Assembly: GCF_031432975.1 (NCBI RefSeq)
Contig: NZ_CP133838.1
Location: 4,774,001-4,838,000, forward strand
Direction of reading: 5' to 3'
Source: Buttiauxella selenatireducens
GTDB lineage: Bacteria; Pseudomonadota; Gammaproteobacteria; Enterobacterales; Enterobacteriaceae
DNA length: 64,000 nucleotides
Position 1 is the first letter of the stretch, and each line of letters opens with the position of its first letter. The notes below the pieces were generated by a model, which did not search any database, was not told where the DNA came from, and saw nothing but the letters and a program-made list of their open reading frames with translations. Shown piece after piece: positions 10,167-19,773 of this stretch. The translations under genes and the position numbers were made by a program.

Positions 10167-11042
10167 TCAGATAAACACCTCATCGACCATCGCACTTCCC
10201 AGACGCATTGCGGAACAAATGCGTGGCATGCCGAGCGAAACTCCCAAATGCGTTTGAGTAGTAGCAAAACTCACCGGCTGATACTCGCGGTCACAATCGT
10301 CACCCAGCCATGCCAGCGCGTCTTTGCTTTCCATCATTGAAGGCGTAGACGGAAACATCAGCCATTCATAATAGTAATGACGAGTGCGAGCAGAGGCATT
10401 CACATCTTGCGCCAGCTGCCTGATGGCCAACGCTCGCGCCTGTTCTATCAGCTCACTCGCCTGTAACGTGCTGCCAAAACGCAGCGCATCGCCAAAAGTG
10501 CCCCAGTACAGCTCCTGCAAGGCGACATAACAGCGTCCAGCGGGCGAAAAAGATAAATAGTGTCCAGCCTGCCAACGGGCAAAAACTTGCTCGCAATGCA
10601 CGATCCCCAGATGCGTGAGATCGGTGCCGTTTAGTTGCGCCTCCAGCTTGCCGATGCGCAGCGCCAGCTGCTGTTGCACGAGAGCAAACAACTGTCGAGT
10701 TCCGTGAGCCTCGTTATTCATTCGCGCAGAAGCGGCGGACATAGAACAGACGCTGTCATAAACTTTCGTCATCGCCCGATGTTTTTTCACCACACGTTGG
10801 CAAAGCTGCCCAAGCATCGCTAGCGTAAATTCAGGCGTCTCGAGTAACACATCGTCCACCGCCCATTTTTGCAACTGACTGCTGCCAATAAACTCGCCGG
10901 TCAGCCGCTGGAAATACGCTTTGCTTTGCTGGCTGTGCCACAGCTCACGTGTAACCCCTCTGTTTTTTGCAAAATCGACGACAAATTTCTCTGCAACACA
11001 TTCCAAAGCGCGGGTTTGAGTACCCTGTACCAGGCTGTTCAT
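10167..11042 (-). CDS. rdcB: Diguanylate cyclase regulator RdcB (YjcZ family)
   Basis: A 291-residue soluble protein matching E. coli YjcZ/RdcB (292). The start at 11042 overlaps the stop of rdcA (TAATG), a coupled start; a longer frame reaching back into rdcA is disregarded. RdcB is the partner of RdcA, and from established work on E. coli the two together activate the diguanylate cyclase DgcE and so affect curli and cellulose control. No catalytic motif is visible. Translational coupling agrees with the two acting as a complex. Confidence 0.85.
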   Translation of the reverse strand: MNSLVQGTQTRALECVAEKFVVDFAKNRGVTRELWHSQQSKAYFQRLTGEFIGSSQLQKWAVDDVLLETPEFTLAMLGQLCQRVVKKHRAMTKVYDSVCSMSAASARMNNEAHGTRQLFALVQQQLALRIGKLEAQLNGTDLTHLGIVHCEQVFARWQAGHYLSFSPAGRCYVALQELYWGTFGDALRFGSTLQASELIEQARALAIRQLAQDVNASARTRHYYYEWLMFPSTPSMMESKDALAWLGDDCDREYQPVSFATTQTHLGVSLGMPRICSAMRLGSAMVDEVFI

Positions 11043-13405
11043 TACTGTTCTACCGTAAATAGCGTCTGAATATCGTCCCGCAGCAGGCGGGTGTCTTCGT
11101 GGATGTAGCGCGTGGTTCGCACGCACAGCTCAAGCCGCTGGCGCAAAGCCATTACCGCGTCTTCATTTTGCTGACGCGCCAACAAACTTTGTTGCAGATT
11201 CAGGCGTATCGCATCCAACGTCTGGGAAAAATCGGCAAAGAAGGCGGTCATTCCCTCACTCACTGCATTCTCAATTTGCATAGCCAGGGTGCGATTGAGC
11301 TGCAACAGGAAACTGGCAACATGCTCGCACAGCTTGCGTTGTACATCGGGCAACGAAATGACATAGCGACTTTGCATCACGGTGTACCCTTCCCAACCCC
11401 ACTCCTCGCTATTGAGCCAACGTGCGACGGTGCCGCGCATCCCAGCCGGACGGCGTAACTGCGCGACCGGAATATCCTGCTCTTCGATAAGCTCATTGAA
11501 TGCTTTATGGGCATTGAAATTTAACAATCCGACATGGAACACCGGCAGGTTGAAATGGGTACGAAACCCTGCCTGGGCGAGCCCTTGTGAGACTCGGGAT
11601 TCAATGGGTTTTAAGATGTTACGTAGCGTATCCGCCAGCTCGACTTCCAGATAACTGAACAGATGCATCAGCTCCTCATTCATCTTTTCTTGCGCAGCGG
11701 TCAGGATGATTTCGCATGAGGCGCGGATTCTGTGCAACGCAATTTGCGCCGATGGTTCATCGTCAAAATTCAGCGTTTCATCGCGGGCGTCAAAATCGAC
11801 ACCGCGACGAGTTCCAAACGACATCGCCTGGCGAGTCAGTTTTTCAGGCACCATGCCTTGCTGGAAATAGTCGGCTACGTTGGCATTAATCTGTTGCTCA
11901 TAACGGCGGATAAAATCCCCCATCGCTTGCACAGCCTGGTTTACGTTACTGCGCGCAGCCGCACTTGCCGACTGCTGGCTTTCAGCGGCCAGGCTCATGT
12001 CCTCTTCAATTGCAGCAATATTCTGCTGCAATTGCTCACTGGCGATGCGCAAGCCCTGGCAGCGGAAATTCAGGTATTCTTCCGCGCCCTGCGTGTAGTT
12101 AAGTAATTTCTGGCAGGCAGAACGCAGTGCGTACATCGAAGCATTGGCGTGTGCGGCATGAAGCACCTTTTTGATGGGTTCGGCAAACTGCGAGTCTTGC
12201 CAAAGCAGTTCCGCCGCCTGGCGCACAATATCGCTATCCGCCAAATCATCACGTTGCCAACGACGCCCCAGCGCGGCATCAGCAAAATCTTGCACCCAGC
12301 GATGTTCATCAGGGTTCGGCAACTGAGTGTGTAATGCCAGTTCATGACGCGCGCGATTGGCCAGGTAACCCCACATGGAAGAAACCGGGAAAACATGGCT
12401 CGGCTCAATCATTCCTTTCATCAGCGTGCCGGAAATCAATGCTTTAATTTGTTCTTCGTCGTCGCCGTTTCTGTCTTTTTGATCAAACTTGTTCACCAGT
12501 GCGTACAACGGCACGGAAGAACCGGTGCCTAATATCGCTTTTCGCACATCTTCGTCAGAAACTGACTTCAACTGGGTGTAATCCAGTACTGCCAGCACAG
12601 CAGACGCCTGCGCCAGTTGTTCCTGTAGCATTTTTTTCAGATGCGGTTGCCCGGCTTCATTCGGGCCAGGCGTATCTAATAATGTCAGTTGCCCATAACC
12701 TTCATTAATTCCCGCTAAATGGACAAACTCCACTTCAATTACCGGAACATGTTCAATTGCTGCATAGGCTTTAAAGGGAAAAGCAACATCCAGTGCTTTG
12801 GATAAACGCACTAAATCATTAAGGCTTTTCAGACAATGAAAAATAGGCTGAGCACCCAGATAATGTTTAGCGAAAGATTCCCCTTCAGTTATTCTGGTTA
12901 ATAACGCCGCCATATCCCGATCAATTTCCAAATGCCTGCCAAGCGTTGCTCTGTCGGTTTGTTGCAAACGAAGTTGCAACGTATGCATTAATTGGTCGAT
13001 GGGTTGCACGTAAGGAAAATGCAACACTGGCTCACGCTGGCCTGGCGTGTGGCGAATCAATGTCGGTAATGCTGTCATCGGGCGATTGCGATTAGGCAGA
13101 ACTTCTGTGCCAATAATGGCGTTGATGGTGGTGGATTTACCTGCTTTTACCGTGCCTACAATGGCCAGCACCATCTCATTCTGGGTGATTTTGCGTAATT
13201 CATTTTGCAGCATTGCCTGCTGCTGTTGAAGGGTGTGTGGGCAAAACGCAGACGGGACAACCGGCCCCATTTGCGATTGCCCTGCGTTATTTTCATCATT
13301 CTGTGTAGTAAAAGAGGTCGCTTTTAAGGAATTAAGGTTTTGCAGGGCGAGTTGTAATAGCCGCTCAGCCTCCTGACTTAACTCAAATATTGCTTGTGTG
13401 TGCAT
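11042..13405 (-). CDS. rdcA: Dynamin-like GTPase RdcA/CrfC
   Basis: A 787-residue dynamin-family GTPase matching E. coli YjdA/CrfC (742), also called RdcA. Visible motifs: P-loop GTVKAGKS (84-91), switch region NRPMTALPT, G3 DTPGPNEAG and G4 NKFDQKD, followed by a long helical stalk-like region (about 450-780). Two roles have been proposed in E. coli: colocalising sister replication forks (CrfC) and, with RdcB, activating diguanylate cyclase (RdcA). The insert relative to E. coli lies mostly in the stalk. Ribosome site AAGGA precedes the ATG. It is divergent from yjdM across 367 bp. Confidence 0.9.
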   Translation of the reverse strand: MHTQAIFELSQEAERLLQLALQNLNSLKATSFTTQNDENNAGQSQMGPVVPSAFCPHTLQQQQAMLQNELRKITQNEMVLAIVGTVKAGKSTTINAIIGTEVLPNRNRPMTALPTLIRHTPGQREPVLHFPYVQPIDQLMHTLQLRLQQTDRATLGRHLEIDRDMAALLTRITEGESFAKHYLGAQPIFHCLKSLNDLVRLSKALDVAFPFKAYAAIEHVPVIEVEFVHLAGINEGYGQLTLLDTPGPNEAGQPHLKKMLQEQLAQASAVLAVLDYTQLKSVSDEDVRKAILGTGSSVPLYALVNKFDQKDRNGDDEEQIKALISGTLMKGMIEPSHVFPVSSMWGYLANRARHELALHTQLPNPDEHRWVQDFADAALGRRWQRDDLADSDIVRQAAELLWQDSQFAEPIKKVLHAAHANASMYALRSACQKLLNYTQGAEEYLNFRCQGLRIASEQLQQNIAAIEEDMSLAAESQQSASAAARSNVNQAVQAMGDFIRRYEQQINANVADYFQQGMVPEKLTRQAMSFGTRRGVDFDARDETLNFDDEPSAQIALHRIRASCEIILTAAQEKMNEELMHLFSYLEVELADTLRNILKPIESRVSQGLAQAGFRTHFNLPVFHVGLLNFNAHKAFNELIEEQDIPVAQLRRPAGMRGTVARWLNSEEWGWEGYTVMQSRYVISLPDVQRKLCEHVASFLLQLNRTLAMQIENAVSEGMTAFFADFSQTLDAIRLNLQQSLLARQQNEDAVMALRQRLELCVRTTRYIHEDTRLLRDDIQTLFTVEQ

Positions 13406-13772
13406 AAAAAATCCTTACTTAAATAAAATTATCCGGATTTTTATAAAAATAGTTATATTTACAGGTCAATTCAGTACCGGAAATTATAATTTCGTGCGGA
13501 AATCAATTATTCGATATTTTTATTAAGCTTACGTTTCAAAAAAATTTATCTGATGATATAGACAAAGAAAGAAACAATAGCGCATTTCAATAAGCTAATT
13601 CTGTATTTTCATCCCGAATTTAGCAATTGATTACAGATACAAAATATCAATCTTTGCGTTCATCTCATCCTCATGGCGCAAGGCGTAGCGGCAATAATCC
13701 CTGCAAAAGTAGGGTTTTAATGTATAATTGCGCTACTTTTGGCGGAAAGCCGCTATTTTTGAGGATATTAAG
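13406..13772. other. AT-rich divergent intergenic region, rdcA/yjdM
   Basis: 367 bp with no gene. It is very AT-rich from about 13410 to 13650, compatible with a bent promoter region for rdcA. On the yjdM side a good minus-10 box TATAAT lies at 13723-13728. A short stem (GCGG-aaa-CCGC) followed by TATTTTT at about 13742-13760 sits in the yjdM leader just before the GAGG ribosome site. Apart from these I see nothing recognisable. Confidence 0.5.
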
Positions 13773-14108
13773 ATGACTCTCCCTCATTGCCCGAAATGCA
13801 GTTCCGAGTACACCTATGAAGACAACGGTATGTTTGTCTGCCCGGAATGTGCGCATGAATGGAATGATGCCGAACCCGCACAAGACAGCGACCAGCTGAT
13901 TGTTAAAGATGCCAACGGCAACCTGCTGGCTGACGGCGATAACGTCACCGTAGTGAAAGATTTGAAAGTTAAGGGCAGTTCTTCAATGCTGAAGATCGGT
14001 ACCAAAGTGAAGGGTATCCGTCTGGTTGAAGGCGACCATAACATTGATTGCAAAATCGATGGTTTTGGCCCGATGAAATTGAAGTCAGAGTTTGTGAAAA
14101 AGAACTAA
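13773..14108 (+). CDS. yjdM: Zinc-ribbon protein YjdM (PhnA family)
   Basis: A 111-residue protein, same length as E. coli YjdM (formerly PhnA). The N-terminus has a zinc ribbon with two CPxC pairs (CPKC near residue 6 and CPEC about 20 residues on); the C-terminal half is a small beta domain. The name PhnA is historical: genetics in E. coli showed it is not needed for phosphonate use, and its function is unknown. The start has GAGG 9 nt upstream. It is followed by yjdN across a palindromic repeat, the E. coli arrangement next to phn. Confidence 0.92.
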   Translation: MTLPHCPKCSSEYTYEDNGMFVCPECAHEWNDAEPAQDSDQLIVKDANGNLLADGDNVTVVKDLKVKGSSSMLKIGTKVKGIRLVEGDHNIDCKIDGFGPMKLKSEFVKKN

Positions 14109-14115
14109 GTCTTTT

Positions 14116-14172
14116 CCCTCTCCTTCAAGGAGAGGGTGAAACCGTACCATCCCTTCACCTTCAGGAGAGGGA
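14116..14172. repeat. GGAGAGGG palindromic repeat, short copy
   Basis: Just after yjdM, 14116-14136 is a perfect hairpin (CCCTCTCC, 5-nt loop, GGAGAGGG); a second imperfect copy (CCCTTCACC / GGAGAGGGAG) spans about 14151-14172. The linker GTGAAACCGTACCATC resembles the GAAAACCGT linkers of the arrays at 34.3 and 53.4 kb. It is the smallest member of the repeat family described in the findings. Confidence 0.8.
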
Positions 14173-14252
14173 GAAAGCGTCCGTCCCCCGCCTGGCTTGC
14201 CCTTATTCCCACATCTACACTTCATATGCACTCCGCATATGAGGAAAAAACC

Positions 14253-14693
14253 ATGTCTGTTGGCCCCTACATCTTTTTTGACGGCACCTGCGAAGAAGCT
14301 ATCGCGTTTTATAAACAAGCTATCGGTGCTGAACTGCTGTTTAAAATGACTTTTGGCGAAATGCCAAAGGAGGAAGCAAACAATGCAGCAGAAGGCTGCA
14401 ACAGTGGATTTAACTGGCCTGATGATAAAATCATGCATGCCAATGTCCGAATAGGTGACAGTGAAGTCATGATGAGTGACGGCAATATGGCCACCGATCA
14501 GGTGAAACACTCAGGCTACTCACTGAGCCTGACCAGTAAAGATGTCGACGAAGGTAAACGGTGGTTTGATAACCTGGCCGCCGGTGGAAATGTCACCATG
14601 CCCTGGGGCGAAACATTCTGGGCCAAAGGCTTTGGCATGTTGACCGATAAGTACGGGATCCCGTGGATGGTGAATGTCGAAAAACCGATGTAA
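14253..14693 (+). CDS. yjdN: VOC-family protein YjdN (PhnB)
   Basis: A 146-residue protein of the glyoxalase/bleomycin-resistance (VOC) fold, matching E. coli YjdN/PhnB (147). Recognisable stretches are PYIFFDGTCEEAIAFY, FGEMP and WFDNLAAGG, with the C-terminal GIPWMVN. The start at 14253 follows GAGGAAA; the in-frame extension upstream runs through the palindromic repeat and is not credible. Function is unknown; the link to phosphonates is by position only. Confidence 0.9.
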   Translation: MSVGPYIFFDGTCEEAIAFYKQAIGAELLFKMTFGEMPKEEANNAAEGCNSGFNWPDDKIMHANVRIGDSEVMMSDGNMATDQVKHSGYSLSLTSKDVDEGKRWFDNLAAGGNVTMPWGETFWAKGFGMLTDKYGIPWMVNVEKPM

Positions 14694-14744
14694 GCCGTTT
14701 TAGGGTGCTGCCGCCTGCGATGACAGACGGCAACACCGCTACAC

Positions 14745-15959
14745 CTACCGCGCTATTGCCCAGTTAATGGGGATGGCGCCCTGCCCGTGTAAATAGCTCT
14801 GTAACGGTTGCGGCGCATAAGGTCCTGGCAGACATTCCCCGGTTATCGCTGACTGCTGCAACAACATTGGGCCGCCGCTCAGCCGCTCAATAACCGACTG
14901 GTGAACCATCATAGATGAAGTCAGCGGTGGAGGAAGCTGTCGAGGCATGATGCGCAAATATCGGGTTGGCGGAAACCAATCGCAATGCAGCAGCCCGAGC
15001 GGGTCTGCAATAACCTCGCTGGGTGCAAGATTAATTCCCAAATCGTCGAGCGCATCATGCATCCACAAATACGCGCCATTCGACAAACCGCGGTCCTCCT
15101 GAGCGTTTTGATATCCCCCACCCACATCCTGATGAATACCAGGAAACATCACCTGCAAAATACGATCGCGGTTGTCCCACAATACGGGTTCTAAATCGAC
15201 ACGTTGCTCATCAATCGCCAGCGCCTGTAGCCCATATTTCACCCGTGGATGCAGCTCGGTATTGTTAAAGCGGAAAACGTTGTAGCGTTTATCGGTGAAA
15301 TACCTGGGGATGCCCATCAGCCCGACCGTTTCCCACACCGCGACCGCCTCAATGGAGGCCGGACGCGAAATACAGGTAGGGTCAACGCTGTCGCAAAAAA
15401 AACCCGGCAACTCGCGCACCACGCTCCCTAGCAGGCTCGGGCTCATTTCCGGCGAATGGGCAAGAAACTGCGCCCACACCGACGCGGCAAACCGCCACGC
15501 CTCATCTTTATTGCGCTGATTTAATTTCAGCTTTTCACGATTTAATAAGCCACGATCGATGATCATCTCCGCCAGTACACGCGCGGTATAGGCACCGTGG
15601 CTAAATCCCACCAAATAGATCCGATCGCCCGGCTGCCAATGGCGGCTGATAAAGGTGTACCCGCGAATGATCGGCACGATCAAATCTGCGCCAAATGCGC
15701 CACCCAGTCGCTTGATCAGGCCATTATGCGGATCACCCATTCCATAAATGTATTTCGCGACTTGCACCACATTGCCGCTGCTATCCGTCAGCGTTTTTTC
15801 TTGCTCATTGGCTAACAACAAACTTTGCTGGTCAACAATGCCTTTAAAATCAATAAATAACTGATAAACATTACTGGCGACGGTTTCATCATCCGGCTTT
15901 GATTCAAAACCGGGAGCGGTCCATGTGCCATCGGCACAAAAAATAATATTCTTGCTCAT
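14745..15959 (-). CDS. DUF2235 alpha/beta hydrolase (Tle1-like phospholipase fold)
   Basis: A 404-residue protein of the DUF2235 family, which includes Tle1-type phospholipase effectors of type VI secretion. Seen: N-terminal FCADGTW, nucleophile elbow GFSHG (Ser120) and HQDVGGGY (His276 and Asp278). The family motif VWDTVG reads VWETVG here, with Glu at 210 where Asp is usual. There is no signal peptide, PAAR or VgrG part, and no immunity gene beside it. It is divergent from phnC. It could be an orphan effector or a housekeeping hydrolase; I favour the family assignment, not a specific role. Confidence 0.75.
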   Translation of the reverse strand: MSKNIIFCADGTWTAPGFESKPDDETVASNVYQLFIDFKGIVDQQSLLLANEQEKTLTDSSGNVVQVAKYIYGMGDPHNGLIKRLGGAFGADLIVPIIRGYTFISRHWQPGDRIYLVGFSHGAYTARVLAEMIIDRGLLNREKLKLNQRNKDEAWRFAASVWAQFLAHSPEMSPSLLGSVVRELPGFFCDSVDPTCISRPASIEAVAVWETVGLMGIPRYFTDKRYNVFRFNNTELHPRVKYGLQALAIDEQRVDLEPVLWDNRDRILQVMFPGIHQDVGGGYQNAQEDRGLSNGAYLWMHDALDDLGINLAPSEVIADPLGLLHCDWFPPTRYLRIMPRQLPPPLTSSMMVHQSVIERLSGGPMLLQQSAITGECLPGPYAPQPLQSYLHGQGAIPINWAIAR

Positions 15960-16085
15960 TGTTACCTTCCCAATGACCGGCGGGTAACTGTAAGCAAAGA
16001 CAAAAACGAAGCGCCAAACAATACGACAAATAGCTGATTAGCTTGATGACTTCCAGGCTGCCGCTCACTCTTCATCATATCGAAA

Positions 16086-16110
16086 CTTATCTTTAACAAA
16101 ATCGTCACAT
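16086..16110 (+). promoter_or_regulatory. Candidate Pho box of the phn operon
   Basis: About 40-65 bp before phnC, the block CTTTAACAAAATCGTCACA (16091-16109) and the following CGGCACCATGAGGCAACTTTTTTAAGG-like leader strongly resemble the E. coli phnC (psiD) promoter, which PhoB activates under phosphate starvation. The PhoB 7-mer repeats are imperfect, so the limits are approximate. Confidence 0.55.
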
Positions 16111-16151
16111 TCTATCGGCACCATGAGGCAACTTTTTTAAGGAGCCGAATG

Positions 16152-16934
16152 ATGCAAACAATTATTCGCGTCAACAAACTGAGCAAAACCTTCAACCAAC
16201 ATCAGGCGCTGAATGCGGTTGATCTGGTTGTTAATGAAGGTGAGATGGTTGCTCTGCTGGGGCCGTCTGGTTCAGGCAAATCTACCCTCTTACGTCACCT
16301 GAGCGGCCTGATTACTTCCGATAAATCAGCAGACTGCCACGTTGAATTGCTCGGCCGCACCGTACAAAAAGCGGGTCGCCTGGCAAGTGACATACGCAAA
16401 AGCCGCGCCCACACCGGCTACATCTTCCAGCAGTTCAACCTGGTGAATCGCCTGACGGTACTGGAAAACGTACTGATTGGTGCACTCGGTTCCACGCCGT
16501 TCTGGCGTACCTGTTTTAACTGGTTTACCCGCGAGCAGAAACAACGCGCATTGCAGGCACTGACCCGTGTCGGCATGGCGCAGTTTGCGTATCAGCGCGT
16601 CTCCACCCTGTCCGGTGGGCAGCAGCAGCGCGTGGCGATTGCCCGTGCGCTGATGCAGCAGGCGAAAGTGATTCTCGCCGATGAACCGATTGCCTCCCTC
16701 GACCCGGAATCTGCACGCATCGTGATGGAAACCCTGCACGACATTAACCGTCTGGACGGCATCACCGTGGTGGTGACGCTGCATCAGGTGGACTACGCCC
16801 TGCGCTATTGCGAACGCATTGTCGCACTGCGCCAGGGTCATGTGTTTTACGACGGAAGCAGCTCAGCGTTCGACAACGAACGGCTGGGAAATCTTTACCG
16901 CAGTATGAATCGCGTCGACGCGGTCGCTGCTTAA
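16152..16934 (+). CDS. phnC: Phosphonate ABC transporter ATPase PhnC
   Basis: ATPase of the phosphonate importer PhnCDE, 260 residues. Walker [10 protein letters not shown] (about 38-46), signature LSGGQQQR, Walker B ILADEP and an H-loop histidine in [11 protein letters not shown] are all present. Two ATGs are adjacent (16149 and 16152); the second gives the E. coli-like N-terminus MQTIIRV and a 7-nt spacing from AAGGAG. First gene of phnCDEFGHIJKLMNOP. Confidence 0.95.
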   Translation: MQTIIRVNKLSKTFNQHQALNAVDLVVNEGEMVALLGPSGSGKSTLLRHLSGLITSDKSADCHVELLGRTVQKAGRLASDIRKSRAHTGYIFQQFNLVNRLTVLENVLIGALGSTPFWRTCFNWFTREQKQRALQALTRVGMAQFAYQRVSTLSGGQQQRVAIARALMQQAKVILADEPIASLDPESARIVMETLHDINRLDGITVVVTLHQVDYALRYCERIVALRQGHVFYDGSSSAFDNERLGNLYRSMNRVDAVAA

Positions 16935-16966
16935 TACTTTTATCCACCTTCAGGAATAAGTCAGCC

Positions 16967-17983
16967 ATGAGCTACAAAGCCGCTAAAGCCCTTGTCTTTA
17001 CCAGCCTGTTAAGCGTCAGCACCCTGTTCAGCGCAGCTCATGCGGATGAACAAGAGAAAGCGCTGAACTTCGGCATTATCTCGACAGAATCGCAGCAAAA
17101 CCTGAAACCACAGTGGGACCCGTTCCTGAAGGATATGGAGAAGAAGCTGGGCGTGAAAGTGAATGCTTTCTTCGCGCCGGACTATGCAGGGATCATCCAG
17201 GGGATGCGTTTTAACAAAGTGGATATCGCCTGGTACGGCAACCTTTCCGCGATGGAAGCGGTAGACCGCGCTAACGGGCAAGTATTTGCTCAGACCGTTG
17301 CGGCAGACGGTTCTCCGGGTTACTGGAGCGTGTTGATCGTCAATAAAGACAGCCCAATCAACAACCTGCAAGACATGCTGGCGAAGCGCAAAGAGCTGAC
17401 TTTTGGCAACGGCGATCCTAACTCTACATCGGGTTATTTGGTCCCTGGATATTACGTCTTCGCCAAGAACAACGCGGCTGCCAATGAATTTAAACGCTCC
17501 GTGAATGCCAACCACGAAACCAACGCCCTGGCCGTCGCCAATAAGCAAGTGGATGTCGCCACCAACAACACTGAAAACCTCGATCGTTTAAAGAAAACCG
17601 CCCCTGAGAAATTCAAAGATCTGAAAGTCATCTGGAAATCCCCGTTGATCCCAGGCGATCCGATCGTGTGGCGTAAGAACCTTTCCGAAACCACCAAAGA
17701 CAAAATTTACGACTTCTTTATGACTTACGGCAAAACCCCGGAAGAAGCGGCCGTGTTGAAAGGCCTGACATGGGCACCGTTCCGCCCATCCAGCGACCTG
17801 CAACTGGTGCCGATTCGCCAGCTCGCCCTGTTCAAACAGATGCAAGGCGTGAAGGACAACAAAGGGTTAGCCGAGCCGGAAAAAAACTCCAAAGTCACCG
17901 AGATTCAAAACCAGCTTAGTGATCTGGACCGCCTGACCGCCGCGCTTTCTGCGATGAGCAGTGTGAATAAAGCGGTTCAGTGA
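16967..17983 (+). CDS. phnD: Phosphonate-binding protein PhnD
   Basis: Periplasmic binding protein for alkylphosphonates, 338 residues, the same length as E. coli PhnD. The signal peptide ends SAAHA-DEQ near residue 26. The mature protein has the family stretches FGIISTES, FAPDYAGIIQGM, DIAWYGNLSA and NGDPNSTSGYLVP that line the phosphonate pocket. The start at 16967 follows phnC by 32 nt, with AGGAATAAG about 10 nt upstream. It is followed, unusually, by a 205-bp palindromic array before phnE. Confidence 0.95.
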   Translation: MSYKAAKALVFTSLLSVSTLFSAAHADEQEKALNFGIISTESQQNLKPQWDPFLKDMEKKLGVKVNAFFAPDYAGIIQGMRFNKVDIAWYGNLSAMEAVDRANGQVFAQTVAADGSPGYWSVLIVNKDSPINNLQDMLAKRKELTFGNGDPNSTSGYLVPGYYVFAKNNAAANEFKRSVNANHETNALAVANKQVDVATNNTENLDRLKKTAPEKFKDLKVIWKSPLIPGDPIVWRKNLSETTKDKIYDFFMTYGKTPEEAAVLKGLTWAPFRPSSDLQLVPIRQLALFKQMQGVKDNKGLAEPEKNSKVTEIQNQLSDLDRLTAALSAMSSVNKAVQ

Positions 17984-17991
17984 TCGATTAG

Positions 17992-18196
17992 CCCTCACCC
18001 CGACCCTCTCCCCCAGGAGAGGGGGGAAACCACTCGGTCAGCCCCCTCTCCCTCAGGAAAGGGGGGAAACCACTCGGTCAGTCCCCTCTCCCTCAGGAAA
18101 GGGGGGAAACCACTCGGTCAGTCCCCTCTCCCTCAGGGAGAGGGGGGAACTACTCGGTCAGTCCCCTCTCCCTCAGGGAGAGGGTTAGGGTGAGGG
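17992..18196. repeat. Palindromic GGAGAGGG array inside the phn operon
   Basis: A 205-bp array between phnD (stop 17983) and phnE (start 18249). It opens with CCCTCACCCCGACCCTCTCC and closes with GGGAGAGGGTTAGGGTGAGGG, its inverted complement. In between are about four units of 40 bp, each a hairpin CCCCTCTCCCTCAGG(A/G)(A/G)AGGGGGG plus the constant linker AAACCACTCGGTCAGT. Units differ by only a few bases. In RNA this would be a chain of strong hairpins without U-tracts, so attenuation or 3'-end protection of phnCD mRNA is more likely than full termination. Confidence 0.9.
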
Positions 18197-18248
18197 TGGT
18201 TTTCAAAGGGTGAGGGCGTCCGAACTCAAACGATTAACGGAGCACCAC

Positions 18249-19031
18249 ATGCAACAAACCATTCAAGTCGCCGCACCCAAACGTAGCTGGTTCTCGCTAC
18301 TCAGCTGGGCGATCTTGCTGGCGGTACTCGTTGCCTCCTGGCAAGGCGCGGAAATGGCCCCGCTCACCTTGTTCCGCGATGCGGGCAATATGGCGACCTT
18401 CGCCGCCGACTTCTTCCCACCTGATTTCAGCCAGTGGCAGCAATACCTCAGCGAAATGGGCGTCACGCTGCAAATCGCCGTCTGGGGCACCGCACTTTCC
18501 ATCGTCCTTTCCATCCCTTGCGGCCTGATGTGCGCCGACAACCTGGTGCCTTGGTGGGTTTACCAACCGATACGCCGCCTGATGGACGCCTGCCGCGCCA
18601 TCAACGAAATGGTGTTTGCGATGTTATTCGTGGTCGCCGTCGGCCTGGGCCCATTCGCAGGTGTTTTAGCTCTGTTTATTCACACCACCGGCGTGCTCTC
18701 GAAACTGCTTTCTGAAGCGGTGGAAGCCATCGAACCCGGCCCGGTTGAAGGCATTCGCGCCACCGGTGCCAACAAACTTGAAGAGATCATTTACGGCGTG
18801 CTGCCACAAGTGATGCCACTGCTTATCTCCTACTCGCTCTATCGCTTCGAGTCGAATGTCCGTTCGGCAACGGTGGTCGGCATGGTGGGTGCAGGCGGGA
18901 TTGGCGTAACACTTTGGGAAGCGATTCGTGGATTCCAGTTCCAGCAAACCTGCGCGCTGATGATTGTCATCATCATCACCGTCAGCCTGCTGGATTTCCT
19001 GTCGCAACGACTGCGTAAGCACTTTATTTAA
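18249..19031 (+). CDS. phnE: Phosphonate ABC transporter permease PhnE
   Basis: Integral-membrane permease of PhnCDE, 260 residues with about six helices. The EAA-type cytoplasmic loop ([21 protein letters not shown]) that contacts PhnC is intact, as is the C-terminal [13 protein letters not shown]. The start at 18249 gives the E. coli-like N-terminus and has GGAG 8 nt upstream; an earlier in-frame ATG would begin at the repeat edge. Unlike the cryptic phnE of E. coli K-12, which carries an 8-bp duplication, this frame is open throughout. Confidence 0.95.
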   Translation: MQQTIQVAAPKRSWFSLLSWAILLAVLVASWQGAEMAPLTLFRDAGNMATFAADFFPPDFSQWQQYLSEMGVTLQIAVWGTALSIVLSIPCGLMCADNLVPWWVYQPIRRLMDACRAINEMVFAMLFVVAVGLGPFAGVLALFIHTTGVLSKLLSEAVEAIEPGPVEGIRATGANKLEEIIYGVLPQVMPLLISYSLYRFESNVRSATVVGMVGAGGIGVTLWEAIRGFQFQQTCALMIVIIITVSLLDFLSQRLRKHFI

Positions 19032-19047
19032 CGAGGCTTTGTTGACG

Positions 19048-19773
19048 ATGCACTTATCCAGACATCCGACCAGTTACCCGACGCGTTACCAGGAAATCGC
19101 CGCCCTGCTCGAACAGGAGCTGCGTAAAAACTACCGCTGTGGCGACTACCTGCCAGCCGAAAGCCAACTGGCGGCACGTTTTGAGGTGAATCGCCACACG
19201 CTGCGCCGCGCCATCGACCAGTTAGTCGAAAAGGGCTGGGTACAGCGCCGCCAGGGAATCGGCGTGCTGGTGTTGATGCGCCCGTTCGATTACCCGCTGA
19301 ACGCGCAGGCTCGTTTTAGCCAGAACCTACTCGACCAGGGAAGCCACCCCACCAGCGAGCGCTTACTCGCCGTATTGCGCCCAGCCTCAAGCCATGTGGC
19401 AGACGCGCTGAGCATCACCGAAGGCGAGAACATTATTCATCTGCGCACATTGCGCCGCGTTAACGGCATCGCGGTGTGCCTGATTGACCACTACTTTGCC
19501 GACCTTTCCTGGTGGCCCACGCTGCAACACTTCAACAGCGGTTCGCTACACGACGTTATCCAGGCACAGCTCGGTATTAGCCTTAAACGCACTCAAACAC
19601 GCATCAGCGCACGCCGCGCTCAGGCCAAAGAAAGCCGCCTGCTGGAAATCCCCAACATGGCGCCGCTGCTCTGCGTACGCACCCTTAACCACCGTGAAGG
19701 CCACGCGTCGCCGGCGGAATACTCCGTCAGTCTGACCCGTGCCGACATGATTGAATTCACCATGGAGCACTAA
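19048..19773 (+). CDS. phnF: GntR-family regulator PhnF
   Basis: A 241-residue transcription factor, identical in length to E. coli PhnF. The N-terminal winged helix-turn-helix (about 10-75, with AESQLAARFEVNRHTLRRAIDQL) is of GntR/HutC type; the C-terminal UTRA domain (about 90-235) binds a small effector. It probably represses the phn genes; the ligand in E. coli is not settled. It starts 16 nt after phnE and its TAA directly abuts the phnG ATG. Confidence 0.93.
   Translation: MHLSRHPTSYPTRYQEIAALLEQELRKNYRCGDYLPAESQLAARFEVNRHTLRRAIDQLVEKGWVQRRQGIGVLVLMRPFDYPLNAQARFSQNLLDQGSHPTSERLLAVLRPASSHVADALSITEGENIIHLRTLRRVNGIAVCLIDHYFADLSWWPTLQHFNSGSLHDVIQAQLGISLKRTQTRISARRAQAKESRLLEIPNMAPLLCVRTLNHREGHASPAEYSVSLTRADMIEFTMEH

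Noticed and set aside
9993-10340. 115-codon frame between evgA and rdcB
   Set aside because: The second half is antisense to rdcB and the first half is AT-rich intergenic DNA; no ribosome site.
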